Part shown: positions 17,842 through 26,668 of the stretch, in pieces
How positions within the stretch are numbered: the first letter of the stretch is position 1
How the letters are laid out: each line of letters opens with the position of its first letter
Assembly (NCBI GenBank): GCA_020850755.1
Contig: JADZEB010000033.1
Span: 1 to 64,000, forward strand
From: Alphaproteobacteria bacterium
GTDB taxonomy: Bacteria > Pseudomonadota > Alphaproteobacteria > Acetobacterales > Acetobacteraceae
Direction of reading: 5' to 3'
Length of the DNA: 64,000 bases
Program-made: the position numbers and the translations under genes
The notes under the pieces: model-generated
Told to the model about the DNA's origin: nothing
Databases searched by the model: none
Seen by the model: only the letters and a program-made list of their open reading frames with translations

Positions 17842-19383
17842 ATGGCGATCGGACCGAAACTCGATCTGCGGCAGTCCCAGTCGCTGGTGATGACGCCGCA
17901 GCTGCGCCAGGCGATCAAGCTGCTGCAATTCTCGAACATGGAGGTGGCGCAGTTCGTCGCCGAGGAGCTGGAGCGCAATCCGCTGCTCGAGCAGAGCGAG
18001 GAGCCCACCTACGCCCCGGCCGAGACCGAGGCCGCGCCCGCCGCTGCCGGCGACGCGGCCGCCGCGCCCGAGCTGGACCGCGCCTTCGCCGATGGCGTCG
18101 CCCCCGATGGCGAGGCGCCGATCGAGGCCGACCATTACGGCAACAGTTACGATGCCGAGGGCCCGGGCGATGGTGCCGCCAGCCCGGACACGCCCACCGC
18201 CGGCCTGAGCGCGACGGACTGGGGTGCGTCGGGCAGCGGCGGACGCTCGGACTTCTCGGGCGATGATCGCACCGTCGAGGAACTGGCCGGCGCCGACACG
18301 CGCACGCTGCGCGACCATATCGAGGAACAGCTGCGCGTCGATATCCGCGAGCCGGCCGACCGGCTGATCGCGCGCCACCTGATCCTGATGCTCAACCCCG
18401 CCGGCTGGCTCGAGGGCGATATCGGCGCGCTGGCCGACAGGCTCGGCGCCACGCGCGAGCGGGTGGAGGGCGTGCTGCGCCGGATGCAGGAGTTCGACCC
18501 GCCCGGCGTGTTCGCCCGCGGCCTCAAGGAGTGCCTGGCGATCCAGCTTCGCGACAAGAACCGGCTCGACCCGGCGATGCAGGCGTTGCTCGACAATCTC
18601 GAGCTGCTGGCGCGGCGCGACATGGTGCGGCTGCGCCAGGTCTGCGGCGTCGATGCCGAGGATCTCGCCGACATGCTGGCCGAGATCAAGCGGCTGAACC
18701 CGAAGCCCGGCGCCAAGTTCGAGACGGCGCCCACCGTGCCGGTGATCCCGGACGTGCTGATGCGGCTCGGTTCGGACGGCAGCTGGATCGTCGAGCTGAA
18801 CCCCGAGACGCTGCCGCGCGTGCTGGTGAACACGAGCTACTTCTCGGTCGTGTCCAAGCGCGCCAGGAGCAAAGAGGACAAGGCCTTCCTGTCCGAGCGG
18901 CTGCAGACCGCGAACTGGCTGGTGAAATCGCTGCACCAGCGCGCGACCACGATCCTGCGCGTCTCGAGCGAGATCGTGCGCCAGCAGGACGCCTTCTTCC
19001 ACCGCGGGGTGGAGCATCTGCGCCCACTGATCCTGCGCGACATCGCGCTGGCCGTGGACATGCACGAAAGCACGGTCAGCCGCGTCACCTCGAACAAGTA
19101 TATCGAAACGCCGCGCGGCATCCTCGAGCTGAAGTATTTCTTCACCACCGCCATCGCCGGCACCATGGGCGAGAGCCATTCGGCCGAATCCGTCCGCCAC
19201 CGCATCAAGACCATGATCGACGCGGAAAGCCCCGACGCCATCCTGTCGGACGACCAGATCGTCGCCACATTGAAGAGCGAGGGTATCGACATCGCCCGCC
19301 GGACCGTGGCCAAATACCGCGAGGCGCTGCGCATCCCCTCATCGGTGCAGCGGCGCCGCGAGAAGGCGATGCAGGCCGGCTAG
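17842..19383 (+). CDS. rpoN: RNA polymerase sigma-54 factor
   Basis: A 513-residue protein with all sigma-54 regions. The N-terminal activator-interaction region starts with LDLRQSQSLVMTPQLRQAIKLLQ and contains LERNPLLEQ. An acidic Ala-rich region II follows, then the core-binding domain, the helix-turn-helix with DIALAVDMHESTVSRVTSNKYIETPRG, and the RpoN box ARRTVAKYREALRIPSS at the C-terminus. It directs transcription from -24/-12 promoters with enhancer-binding proteins. It lies 20 bp downstream of lptB, and hpf and ptsN follow, the usual arrangement in proteobacteria. Confidence 0.98.
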   Translation: MAIGPKLDLRQSQSLVMTPQLRQAIKLLQFSNMEVAQFVAEELERNPLLEQSEEPTYAPAETEAAPAAAGDAAAAPELDRAFADGVAPDGEAPIEADHYGNSYDAEGPGDGAASPDTPTAGLSATDWGASGSGGRSDFSGDDRTVEELAGADTRTLRDHIEEQLRVDIREPADRLIARHLILMLNPAGWLEGDIGALADRLGATRERVEGVLRRMQEFDPPGVFARGLKECLAIQLRDKNRLDPAMQALLDNLELLARRDMVRLRQVCGVDAEDLADMLAEIKRLNPKPGAKFETAPTVPVIPDVLMRLGSDGSWIVELNPETLPRVLVNTSYFSVVSKRARSKEDKAFLSERLQTANWLVKSLHQRATTILRVSSEIVRQQDAFFHRGVEHLRPLILRDIALAVDMHESTVSRVTSNKYIETPRGILELKYFFTTAIAGTMGESHSAESVRHRIKTMIDAESPDAILSDDQIVATLKSEGIDIARRTVAKYREALRIPSSVQRRREKAMQAG

Positions 19384-19502
19384 ACGGCGCCCGGGACGGA
19401 GAACCGGGGAAGCAGGGCAGCGATCGCTTCAGGCGCGCGGAGTTGGCGCGCGGCATCCGGCGCAAGCCCGGGTGGCACTTTCAGACGGAAGGCAGATTAG
19501 TC

Positions 19503-20117
19503 ATGCAGATCACGATCAGCGGCAAACAGGTTGATGTCGGCGATGCATTCCGCACCCACATCGAGCAGGCGCTGAACACCATCATCGGCAAGTACTGGGA
19601 GCATGCGCTGGAAGCGCATGTCACGCTCTCGCGCCGGCGCGCCTTCTTCCATTGCGACGTGCTGATCCACGCCGGCCGCGGCATCACCATGAAGGCCGAG
19701 GCCGAGGCGGACCAGCCCTACCGCGCCTTCGATCTCGCCGCCGAGCATGTCGGCAAGCGCCTGCGCCGCTACCGCCGCCGCCTGTCCGAGCATCACCGCG
19801 CGCTGGCCAACCGCGAGCGGCCGGAGAAGGCGCAAGCCTATATCCTCGAGGCGCCGCCGATCGAGGCGGAGAACGAGCCCGAGCCCGCCACCGATGGCGA
19901 AGGCGGCGATGCGCCCGTGATCGTGGCCGAGATGCCGGCCGAGATCGCCAGCCTGAGCGTCGGCGAGGCGGTGATGCGCATGGACCTCGCCTCGCAGCCG
20001 GTGCTGGTGTTCCGCAACAGCGGGCATGGCGGAATCAACATTGTCTATCGCCGCCCGGACGGCCATATAGGCTGGATCGACCCCCGCGGCGTGGACCGGA
20101 CCGCACCGGCGGGGTGA
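19503..20117 (+). CDS. hpf: Ribosome hibernation promoting factor, long form
   Basis: A 204-residue protein. The N-terminal S30AE/HPF domain (1-100, MQITISGKQVDVGDAFRTHIE..., with KRLRRYRRRLSEHHR) binds the 30S decoding centre. An acidic linker and the long-form C-terminal dimerisation domain follow (EAVMRMDLASQPVLVFRNSGHGGINIVYRRPDGHIGWIDP). The long form makes 100S ribosome dimers without a separate RMF. GGAAGG is placed before the ATG at 19503. It is 119 bp after rpoN and is followed by ptsN. Confidence 0.95.
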   Translation: MQITISGKQVDVGDAFRTHIEQALNTIIGKYWEHALEAHVTLSRRRAFFHCDVLIHAGRGITMKAEAEADQPYRAFDLAAEHVGKRLRRYRRRLSEHHRALANRERPEKAQAYILEAPPIEAENEPEPATDGEGGDAPVIVAEMPAEIASLSVGEAVMRMDLASQPVLVFRNSGHGGINIVYRRPDGHIGWIDPRGVDRTAPAG

Positions 20118-20165
20118 GGTCGTGCCCCGGGCCCTACCCGGCCCGCCACTGACAGCAGGTTGCCC

Positions 20166-20630
20166 ATGCCGCTCGCCGAGATCGTGGCCCCGAACGGGGT
20201 GGTGCTGCATGAAGGGGTCGCCTCGAAGCGCGCCGCGCTCGAGCTGATCGCCGAGGCGGCGGCCCCCCTCACCGGCCAGCACGCCCAGGCGCTGCTGCAC
20301 GGTCTGATCGAGCGCGAGCGGCTGGGAACGACCGCCGCCGGCCAGGGCTGCGGCATCCCGCATGCGCGCCTGGCCGGGCTCGGCCGCGCGGTCGGCGTGT
20401 TCCTCCGCCTGGCCCGGCCGGTCGATTTCGAGGCGCCGGACAAGCAGCCGGTCGATCTCCTGTTCGGGCTGTTCACCGATGCCGGGGCCGGGGCCGACCA
20501 TCTGCTTGCCCTGTCGGCGGCGGCCGGGCTGTTGCGCGAGGCCGAGCAGCGCAAGGCGCTGCGCGCCGCACCCGACGCGGCCGCACTGCGCGCCGTGATC
20601 CTGGCGCACAGGGCCAAGGACGCGGCCTGA
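20166..20630 (+). CDS. ptsN: Nitrogen regulatory phosphotransferase EIIA-Ntr
   Basis: A 154-residue PTS EIIA type-2 domain protein. The phosphorylated histidine is in GCGIPHARL, and the DKQPVDLLFGLFTD and HLLALSAAAGLLRE segments are typical of PtsN. It accepts phosphate in the Ntr phosphorelay (PtsP, NPr) and regulates potassium, nitrogen and envelope functions. ATG at 20166 is used; a TTG two codons earlier is possible. It ends the lptC-to-ptsN gene run. Confidence 0.95.
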   Translation: MPLAEIVAPNGVVLHEGVASKRAALELIAEAAAPLTGQHAQALLHGLIERERLGTTAAGQGCGIPHARLAGLGRAVGVFLRLARPVDFEAPDKQPVDLLFGLFTDAGAGADHLLALSAAAGLLREAEQRKALRAAPDAAALRAVILAHRAKDAA

Positions 20631-20709
20631 CAGCACGGTCGGGCCGCGGCCCAGTAGCGGCGTTTCCGCAGCTTCGATCCACCAACTCCGCGCTGCCGGC
20701 CAGCGCCGC

Positions 20710-22116
20710 TCAGCGTGCGCGCCAGGGGCGCAGTCCGCGCGGCCGAACGGGCGGCAGCGGCAGCGGCGCCTCGGCCGCGGCACTGGCGGCCCCGCCTTGC
20801 GCCGCAACCAGTTCCGGGGCGCCCGCGGCGGCCTGCGGCGCCTGCGGCACCGGGCCCTGGGCCGCAGGTATCGAGGCGGGGACCGGAGCGGATGGCGCGC
20901 GCCGATCCGGCGGCAATGGCGGCAAGGGCAGCGCCGCGCCGACGGCAGACTGGGGGCCAGCCGCGGCGGCGGCGGATTGGCCGGCCGGGGCCGGCGCCGC
21001 GGGCGGCGTGGATTGCCCCGCCGCGGCGAACGGGGCGGCGGACGGGGCGGCAACCGGTGGCGCAGGCGCGACCGGCTGCGGCCGGCCGGGGCTTACCCGC
21101 GCGCTCGGCGCGAGCGGCGGCGGCAGCCTGCCCGCCGCCAGCATGTCGAGATTCTGCTGCGCCATTTCGGCCGCCACCACATCCGGGGCGATCGCGATCA
21201 CCTGCTGCCAGTCGCGCCGGGCCGCGCCATCGTTGCCGCGCATGCGGTGCAGCACGCCGCGCTCCAGCAACGCCTCGGGGTTGCGCGGATCGAGGCCGAG
21301 CGCGCGCGCGATATCGTCCTCGGCGAGGTCGAGGTTCTCCAGGAAGCGCCAGGTCGCAGCGCGAACGACGAAAGCCTCGACGCTGCGCGGCGACAGGTCG
21401 ATCACCTTGTTGAGATCGTCCAGCGCTTCGAAGTAGTTGCCGCCCGACACCGCGGCGATGGCACGGTCGAGCAGCAGCTCGGGATGGTCGGGCATCAGCA
21501 TCAGCGCCATGGTGATGGCGCCATAGGCGCGATGGGCGTTGCTGTCCATCATCCAGGCCTGGCTTGCTTGCGAATACATCATCGCGCGCAACTGCGTCGG
21601 CGCGCGCGCATCCAGCGCCAGGGCTTCCAGTCGGTCGGCGGCTTGCGAGAAGCGGCCGAGATTGATCAGCGCCACCGCGCCGCAATGGCGGGCAAGCTCG
21701 ACCCCGCCACCGCCGCCGCCCGCCCAGGCTTCGGCTTCGACCAGCGCGGCCTCGGGGCGCTCATGCGCCCGCTCCAGGCAGGCTTCGTAGCGCCGGCGCG
21801 CCTCGGCGGGCGAGGCGGGCGGCGCCGGCGGGGAAGGTGGCGATGCCCCAGCGGGCGGCGCAGGCGCGGCGGTGACCGGTGCCGCGGCTGCGGGCGAGGC
21901 CGGCGCTGCCGCCGGCGGGGCGGGCGAGGCCGGCGCTGCCGCCGGCGGGGCGGGCGTGGCCATCAGGTCGATGCGCTGTGGCACGGACGGGGGAGCCGGC
22001 ACGCCGGACCCGCGCCCGACCAGACCCGGCGCGAGCCACAGCACGAGCACAGACAGCGCCGCCAACGCAGCGCCGCCGCCCAAGGCCCATCGCAGCAGTC
22101 TGGACTTCGCGAGCAT
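20710..22116 (-). CDS. Membrane-anchored TPR protein with Pro/Ala-rich tails
   Basis: A 468-residue protein. One membrane anchor or signal-anchor lies near residues 13-33 (GGGAALAALSVLVLWLAPGL). A Pro/Ala-rich spacer follows, with a 30-bp direct duplication (21891-21920 and 21921-21950) encoding a repeated APASP-type decapeptide. Helical TPR-like repeats occupy about 110-330 (LARHCGAVALINLGRFSQAADRLEALAL, AIAAVSGGNYFEALDDLNKVIDLSPRSVEAF, DDIARALGLDPRNPEALLERGVLHRMRGNDGAARRDWQQVI). The C-terminal third is low-complexity Pro/Ala. It is probably a periplasmic scaffold; the partner is unknown. It is transcribed opposite to the preceding ptsN. Confidence 0.8.
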   Translation of the reverse strand: MLAKSRLLRWALGGGAALAALSVLVLWLAPGLVGRGSGVPAPPSVPQRIDLMATPAPPAAAPASPAPPAAAPASPAAAAPVTAAPAPPAGASPPSPPAPPASPAEARRRYEACLERAHERPEAALVEAEAWAGGGGGGVELARHCGAVALINLGRFSQAADRLEALALDARAPTQLRAMMYSQASQAWMMDSNAHRAYGAITMALMLMPDHPELLLDRAIAAVSGGNYFEALDDLNKVIDLSPRSVEAFVVRAATWRFLENLDLAEDDIARALGLDPRNPEALLERGVLHRMRGNDGAARRDWQQVIAIAPDVVAAEMAQQNLDMLAAGRLPPPLAPSARVSPGRPQPVAPAPPVAAPSAAPFAAAGQSTPPAAPAPAGQSAAAAAGPQSAVGAALPLPPLPPDRRAPSAPVPASIPAAQGPVPQAPQAAAGAPELVAAQGGAASAAAEAPLPLPPVRPRGLRPWRAR

Positions 22117-22212
22117 GGCACCCGATCTTCCAAGGCGCGCACTCTAGGCCGCCGCCGCCGCCGGGTGCAAACCAAGCCTTCCCTGCACCCATCCTCATCG
22201 CGACGGACCCAG

Positions 22213-23169
22213 ATGCCGCAACCAAACCCCGCCCAGCCGGCCCCCAACAGCGGCAGCGTTGCCCGTCCGCACCTGTTCATGTTCGGCCTTGGCTTCGTCG
22301 GCAGCGCCCTTGCGCTTGCCGCGCGCGAACGCGGCTGGGCCGCCAGCGGCACGATGCGCGACGCGGTCTCGGATGCGGCGATCGGGCTTGGCGCGCGCGG
22401 CGTCAGCGTGCTCGGATTCGACGGCACCGAGGCCTCGCCCCCGGTCGCGGCGGCGCTGCGCAGGGCAAGCCATGTCGTCCTGTCGATCCCGCCCGGGCCG
22501 GAGGGCGATCCCGCACTGCTGCATCATGGCGCCGACATCGCCGCCGCCACGGGGCCGGGCTGGATCGGCTATCTCTGCACCACCGGCGTCTATGGCAACA
22601 CCGACGGAGTCCTGGTGGACGAGGACACGCCGCCCGCCCCGTCCTCGGCGCGCGCGGCCCGGCGCGTCGCGGCCGAGGGCGCCTGGGCCGAGTTCGCGCG
22701 GGCGCATGGCAAGCGGCTCGACATATTCCGCCTGGCCGGCATCTACGGGCCCGGTCGCTCGGCGCTCGATGACGTGCGGGCCGGCACGGCGCGACGGATC
22801 ATTAAGCCCGGCCAGGCCTTCAGCCGCGTCCACCGCGACGACATCCTCGCCGCCCTGCTGCTGGCGATGGCCAGCCCCGGCGCGCCGGGCGAGACACGGC
22901 GCTTCAACCTGTGCGACGACAATCCCGCCCCCTCGGCCGATGTGGTGGCCGAGGCGGCGCGCCTGTTGGGCGTCGCCCCGCCGCCCGAGATCCCCTTCGC
23001 CCAGGCGGCAGCCGGCATGTCGCCGATGGCGTTGAGCTTCTGGGCAGACAATCGCCGCGTCTCCAGCGCCCGCGCCAAGGCGGTGCTGGGCTGGCGCCCG
23101 CGCTACCCGAGCTATCGTGAGGGCCTCGCCGCCTGCTTGCGCGCCGAGGCCGGCGCCGCCGCGCCATGA
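22213..23169 (+). CDS. NAD(P)-dependent epimerase/SDR of the YeeZ type
   Basis: A 318-residue protein with a Rossmann motif FMFGLGFVGSALAL near residue 23. It lacks the classical SDR YxxxK in its usual place but has YLCTTGVYGNTDGVLVDEDTPP, RLAGIYGPGRSALD and SRVHRDDILAALLLAM, which are typical of the YeeZ-like extended SDR group. The substrate is unknown. The start at 22213 leaves a Pro-rich tail of about 18 residues. The gene is divergent from the TPR gene (97 bp). Its 3' end overlaps the 3' end of the convergent hydrolase gene by 58 bp. Confidence 0.85.
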   Translation: MPQPNPAQPAPNSGSVARPHLFMFGLGFVGSALALAARERGWAASGTMRDAVSDAAIGLGARGVSVLGFDGTEASPPVAAALRRASHVVLSIPPGPEGDPALLHHGADIAAATGPGWIGYLCTTGVYGNTDGVLVDEDTPPAPSSARAARRVAAEGAWAEFARAHGKRLDIFRLAGIYGPGRSALDDVRAGTARRIIKPGQAFSRVHRDDILAALLLAMASPGAPGETRRFNLCDDNPAPSADVVAEAARLLGVAPPPEIPFAQAAAGMSPMALSFWADNRRVSSARAKAVLGWRPRYPSYREGLAACLRAEAGAAAP

Positions 23170-24275
23170 GCGAGCAGCTCGGCCAGCGTCGCGGTCAGGA
23201 GCGCGAGGTCCTGCGGGCGTGACAGGCGGTGATCGCCGTCCTTGAGCAGCGTCACGCGCACATCCGCCGCGCGCAGCCGCTCGGCGATGCGGAGCGAGGT
23301 CCGCCACGGCACGTCCGGATCGCCCATGCCGTGCAGGAGCCGCACCGGCGCACGGATCGGCAGGGGCGCGCGCAGGCGCAGATGCCGCCGCCCATCCTCG
23401 ATCAGCGCGCTTGTGTAGACATAGGGCACCGGGCCGTAGGCCGAGGCATGGCGCAAGGCACCGGTGCGCACCAGACGTCGCTTCTCGGCTGCGCTGGCGC
23501 GGCTCCAGACCAGGTCCTCGGTGAAGTCGGGCGCGGGCGCGATGCCGATCAGCCCGGCGATGCGCGCCGGCCGGCGCAGGGCAAGGTTCAGCATCACCCA
23601 CCCGCCCATGGACGAGCCCACCAGCACCTGCGGCCCTGCGGTGAGCTGGTCGAGCGCGGCCAGCGCATCGGCGGTCCAGCGGCCGATGGTGCCGTCCTCG
23701 AAGCGGCCCTCGCTCGCGCCGTGGCCGCTATAGTCGAAGCGCAGGAAGGCGCGGCCCTCGGCGCGGCAGAAGCTTTCCAGGGCGAGGGCCTTGCTGCCGG
23801 TCATGTCGGACATGAAGCCGGTGAGGAAGACCACGCCGGGCGCCGCGCCCTGCGTGCGGACATAGGCAAGGCGCAGGCCGCGCGGCCCGGCGATGGTGCC
23901 GGCATCCTGCCTTCCAACCCCGGCGCGACGGCCAAGAGGCGGCGTGCCCCTCACCGCCTTGCCGGCGCCCGCCTTGCCGGCGCCCGCCTTGCCCTTGGCC
24001 GCCTTGCCCTTGGCCGCCTTGCTGGTGCCCGCCTTGCCCTTGGCCGCAGCGCTCGCGGCGGGAACGGGCGCGGTGGGAACGGGCGCGGCGTCCAACTGCG
24101 GGCTTGCGGCCCTCGCCTCCGGGTCGGCGGCGCCGGTCCCGGTGCCACGGCCCCGGCTCAACCTGCCCTCGGCCGCACCGATCGCAGCTTTCCGCCGCGT
24201 CCCGCCGCCGGCCCCGCTCTTGGCCCCGCTCCTGGCCCCGCTCCTGGCCCCGTCCCTGGCCCCGCCCCGTGCCAT
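23112..24275 (-). CDS. Alpha/beta hydrolase with Lys/Ala/Gly-rich N-terminal extension
   Basis: A 387-residue protein from the ATG at 24275, which has GGGAGAG at good distance. The hydrolase domain starts near residue 130 (GPRGLRLAYVRTQG) and contains GFMSDMTGSKA, FDYSGHGASEG, the nucleophile elbow GSSMGGW (Ser222), the acid in MGDPDVPW and the histidine in DGDHRLS. This resembles the serine-hydrolase group related to BEM46/ABHD10. The first 125 residues are low-complexity: GAR/GAK repeats and a KGKA/GAGKA-type lysine-rich stretch like histone H1 or polyester-granule proteins. A GTG at 23954 would give a 280-residue protein without this extension. The 3' end overlaps the SDR gene by 58 bp. 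Confidence 0.8.
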   Translation of the reverse strand: MARGGARDGARSGARSGAKSGAGGGTRRKAAIGAAEGRLSRGRGTGTGAADPEARAASPQLDAAPVPTAPVPAASAAAKGKAGTSKAAKGKAAKGKAGAGKAGAGKAVRGTPPLGRRAGVGRQDAGTIAGPRGLRLAYVRTQGAAPGVVFLTGFMSDMTGSKALALESFCRAEGRAFLRFDYSGHGASEGRFEDGTIGRWTADALAALDQLTAGPQVLVGSSMGGWVMLNLALRRPARIAGLIGIAPAPDFTEDLVWSRASAAEKRRLVRTGALRHASAYGPVPYVYTSALIEDGRRHLRLRAPLPIRAPVRLLHGMGDPDVPWRTSLRIAERLRAADVRVTLLKDGDHRLSRPQDLALLTATLAELLAHGAAAPASARKQAARPSR

Positions 24276-24406
24276 CCCCGCTCTCCCGCTCCGTTGCGCC
24301 GCCATCGGCCCCCGCGCGCACTGCACGCGGCGCGGCCGGGCGTGTTATAGCCCCGCCCGATGCGCCCCGTCTCCCGCCCCTTCCCCTGTCCGCGCCGCCG
24401 CCGCGC

Positions 24407-25603
24407 ATGACCGAGCCCGGCCCCTTCGCCGCCCTGCCGCGCCCGCCGGTCGTGCTCCAGGTGCTGCCCCGCCTCAATGCCGGCGGCGGGGTCGAGCGCG
24501 GCACGGTCGATGTCGCCGCCGCGATCGTGGCCGCCGGCGGCACCGCGCTGGTCGCCTCGGCCGAGGGGCCGCTCACGCGCGAGCTGGCCCGTGCCGGCGC
24601 CCGCCACATCGCCCTGCCGCTCACCCGCAAGGGGCCGCTCGCGATCTGGCGCAATGCGCGCCGGCTGGCCGAGATCATCGCCGCCGAGGGGGTGGACATC
24701 GTCCATGCCCGCTCGCGCGCCCCGGCCTGGAGCGCCTGGTTCGCCTGCCGGCGCACCGGGGCGCGCTTCGTCACCACCTATCACGGCACCTACAATGAGG
24801 GGCTCCCGGGCAAGCGCCGCTACAATGCGATCATGGCCAGGGGCGAGCGCGTGATCGCGATCAGCGAGTTCATCGCCGGGCACCTGGTCGCGCGCCACGG
24901 CACCGATCCGGCGCGGGTGCGCGTCATCCCGCGCGGCATCGACCCGGTGCGCTTCGATCCCGCCCGCACCGCCGCCGACCGCTGGATGGCGCTCGCCCGG
25001 CGCTGGAGCCTGCCCGACGGCGCGCCGCTGGTGCTGCTGCCGGGGCGGCTGACGCGCTGGAAGGGCCAGCTCGTCGCGGTCGAGGCGATGGCGCGCATCC
25101 AGCGCCGCGATGCCGTGCTGGTGCTGGCCGGCGACGACGAGGGCCGCACCGGCTATCGCACGGAGCTCGAGGATCGCATCAAGGCGCTCGGCCTGCTTGG
25201 CCGCGTCCGGCTAGTCGGGCATTGCGACGACATGCCGGCGGCGATGATGCTCGCCTCCGTCGTGCTGTCGGCCTCGACCGACCCGGAAGCCTTCGGCCGC
25301 GTCGCGGTGGAGACGCAGGCGATGGGCCGGCCGGTGATCGCGACCGACCATGGCGGCGCGCGCGAGACCGTGATCGCGGGCGAGACCGGCCTCCTTGTGC
25401 CGCCAAACGACGCGAACGCGCTTGCCGCCGCGATCGACCAGGCGCTGGCGCTTTCCGAGCCCGAGCGGGCGGCGCTCGCCTTCCGCGCGCGCGAGAATGT
25501 GCTCGCCCACTTCACCCGCGCGCGCATGTGCGCCGACACGCTCGCCGTCTATGCCGAGCTGATGGCAACGGGCGCGGCGGCGGCGGCGGATCGCGGGCCA
25601 TGA
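24407..25603 (+). CDS. GT4-family glycosyltransferase
   Basis: A 398-residue GT-B enzyme. The N-terminal half has QVLPRLNAGGGVERGTVD and the DIVHARSRAPAW strand. The C-terminal donor-binding half has VRVIPRGIDPVRFDP, LLPGRLTRWKGQ, VGHCDDMPAAMMLASVVLSAS, and the EX7E-type motif in DPEAFGRVAVETQAMGRPVIATDHGGARE. It probably adds a sugar to the LPS core or another surface glycan. The stop overlaps the start of the following heptosyltransferase-like gene by 4 bp, so both act in one pathway. It is divergent from the hydrolase gene. Confidence 0.92.
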   Translation: MTEPGPFAALPRPPVVLQVLPRLNAGGGVERGTVDVAAAIVAAGGTALVASAEGPLTRELARAGARHIALPLTRKGPLAIWRNARRLAEIIAAEGVDIVHARSRAPAWSAWFACRRTGARFVTTYHGTYNEGLPGKRRYNAIMARGERVIAISEFIAGHLVARHGTDPARVRVIPRGIDPVRFDPARTAADRWMALARRWSLPDGAPLVLLPGRLTRWKGQLVAVEAMARIQRRDAVLVLAGDDEGRTGYRTELEDRIKALGLLGRVRLVGHCDDMPAAMMLASVVLSASTDPEAFGRVAVETQAMGRPVIATDHGGARETVIAGETGLLVPPNDANALAAAIDQALALSEPERAALAFRARENVLAHFTRARMCADTLAVYAELMATGAAAAADRGP

Positions 25604-26598
25604 ACGCCGGGAGCATGGAAGCTGCCGGCCCCGATGCCGGCGCGGCGGGCGGGATCCTGGTCATCAAGCTCGCCGCGCTCGGCGATGTCGTGCAGGCCTT
25701 CGGCCCCTTCGCCGCGATCCGCGCCCATCATGCCGGGGACCGCATCAGGCTGCTGACGACCGCGCCCTATGCCGCACTGCTCGCCCGCGCGCCCTGGTTC
25801 GACCGCATCGCGGTCGACGCCCGGCCCAAGCTCTGGCAGCTCGGCGCGCTCTGGCGCCTGCGACGGGGCCTGCGCGCGCCCGGCTATGCGCGGGTCTATG
25901 ACCTGCAGACCTCGGATCGCAGCGGCTGGTATTTCCGCCTGATGCGTGGCAGCGGGCCGGGCGGGCGGGACCCGGAATGGTCCGGCATCGCCGCCGGGTG
26001 CAGCCACCCGCACGCCAACCCGTCGCGCGATGCCATGCACACGATCGACCGCCAGCGCGAGCAGCTGGCGATGGCCGGCATCACTGCCTTCCCCGCGCCC
26101 GATCTCGGCTGGCTCGCGGGCGATCCCGGCGCGCTCGCCCCCGCAGGCCCCTTCGCGCTCCTGGTCCCGGGCGGAGCGGCGCACCGTCCGACCAAGCGCT
26201 GGCCGGCCGAGCGCTTCGCCGTGCTGGCCGAGGCCCTGGCCGGGCGCGGGATCACGCCGCTGGTGCTGGGCACGGCCGCCGAACGGCCCTTGGCCGAGGC
26301 GATCCGCGCCCGCTGCCCCGCCGCGCTCGACCGCACCGGCGCCACGGGGCTGGCCGACATCGCCGCCCTTGGCGCGCGCGCCGCCCTTGCCGTCGGCAAC
26401 GATACCGGGCCGATGCACCTGATCGCGGCGATGGGGGCGCCCTGCCTCGTGCTGTTCTCGGCCGCCTCCGACCCCGCGCTCTGCGCCCCGCGCCGGACCG
26501 ATGGCGGGGCCGAGGGCGTCGCCATCCTGCGCCGCGACAGCCTGGGCGCGCTCGACCCCGAGGCGGTGCTGGCGGCGTTGCCTCAGCCGCGTTCTTGA
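25600..26598 (+). CDS. GT9-family (heptosyltransferase-like) glycosyltransferase
   Basis: A 332-residue GT-B enzyme: N-terminal [23 protein letters not shown], the core motif [27 protein letters not shown], and a C-terminal [31 protein letters not shown]. These are the standard GT9 signatures of ADP-heptose:LPS transferases. The acceptor is unknown, but pairing with a GT4 enzyme and the LPS genes nearby make a core-oligosaccharide role likely. ATGA overlap with the preceding gene; thrS starts 70 bp later. Confidence 0.9.
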   Translation: MNAGSMEAAGPDAGAAGGILVIKLAALGDVVQAFGPFAAIRAHHAGDRIRLLTTAPYAALLARAPWFDRIAVDARPKLWQLGALWRLRRGLRAPGYARVYDLQTSDRSGWYFRLMRGSGPGGRDPEWSGIAAGCSHPHANPSRDAMHTIDRQREQLAMAGITAFPAPDLGWLAGDPGALAPAGPFALLVPGGAAHRPTKRWPAERFAVLAEALAGRGITPLVLGTAAERPLAEAIRARCPAALDRTGATGLADIAALGARAALAVGNDTGPMHLIAAMGAPCLVLFSAASDPALCAPRRTDGGAEGVAILRRDSLGALDPEAVLAALPQPRS

Positions 26599-26668
26599 CG
26601 AACCGGGGCCGCAAGGCCGAGAGTGCGCCGCCTTTTTCTACCCACAGGACGCGAAGAACGCCCCCGCA

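Noticed and set aside
20797-22212. Upstream extension of the epimerase-like SDR frame
   Set aside because: It lies opposite the TPR gene, has shadow composition, and the Rossmann motif sits close to the ATG at 22213.
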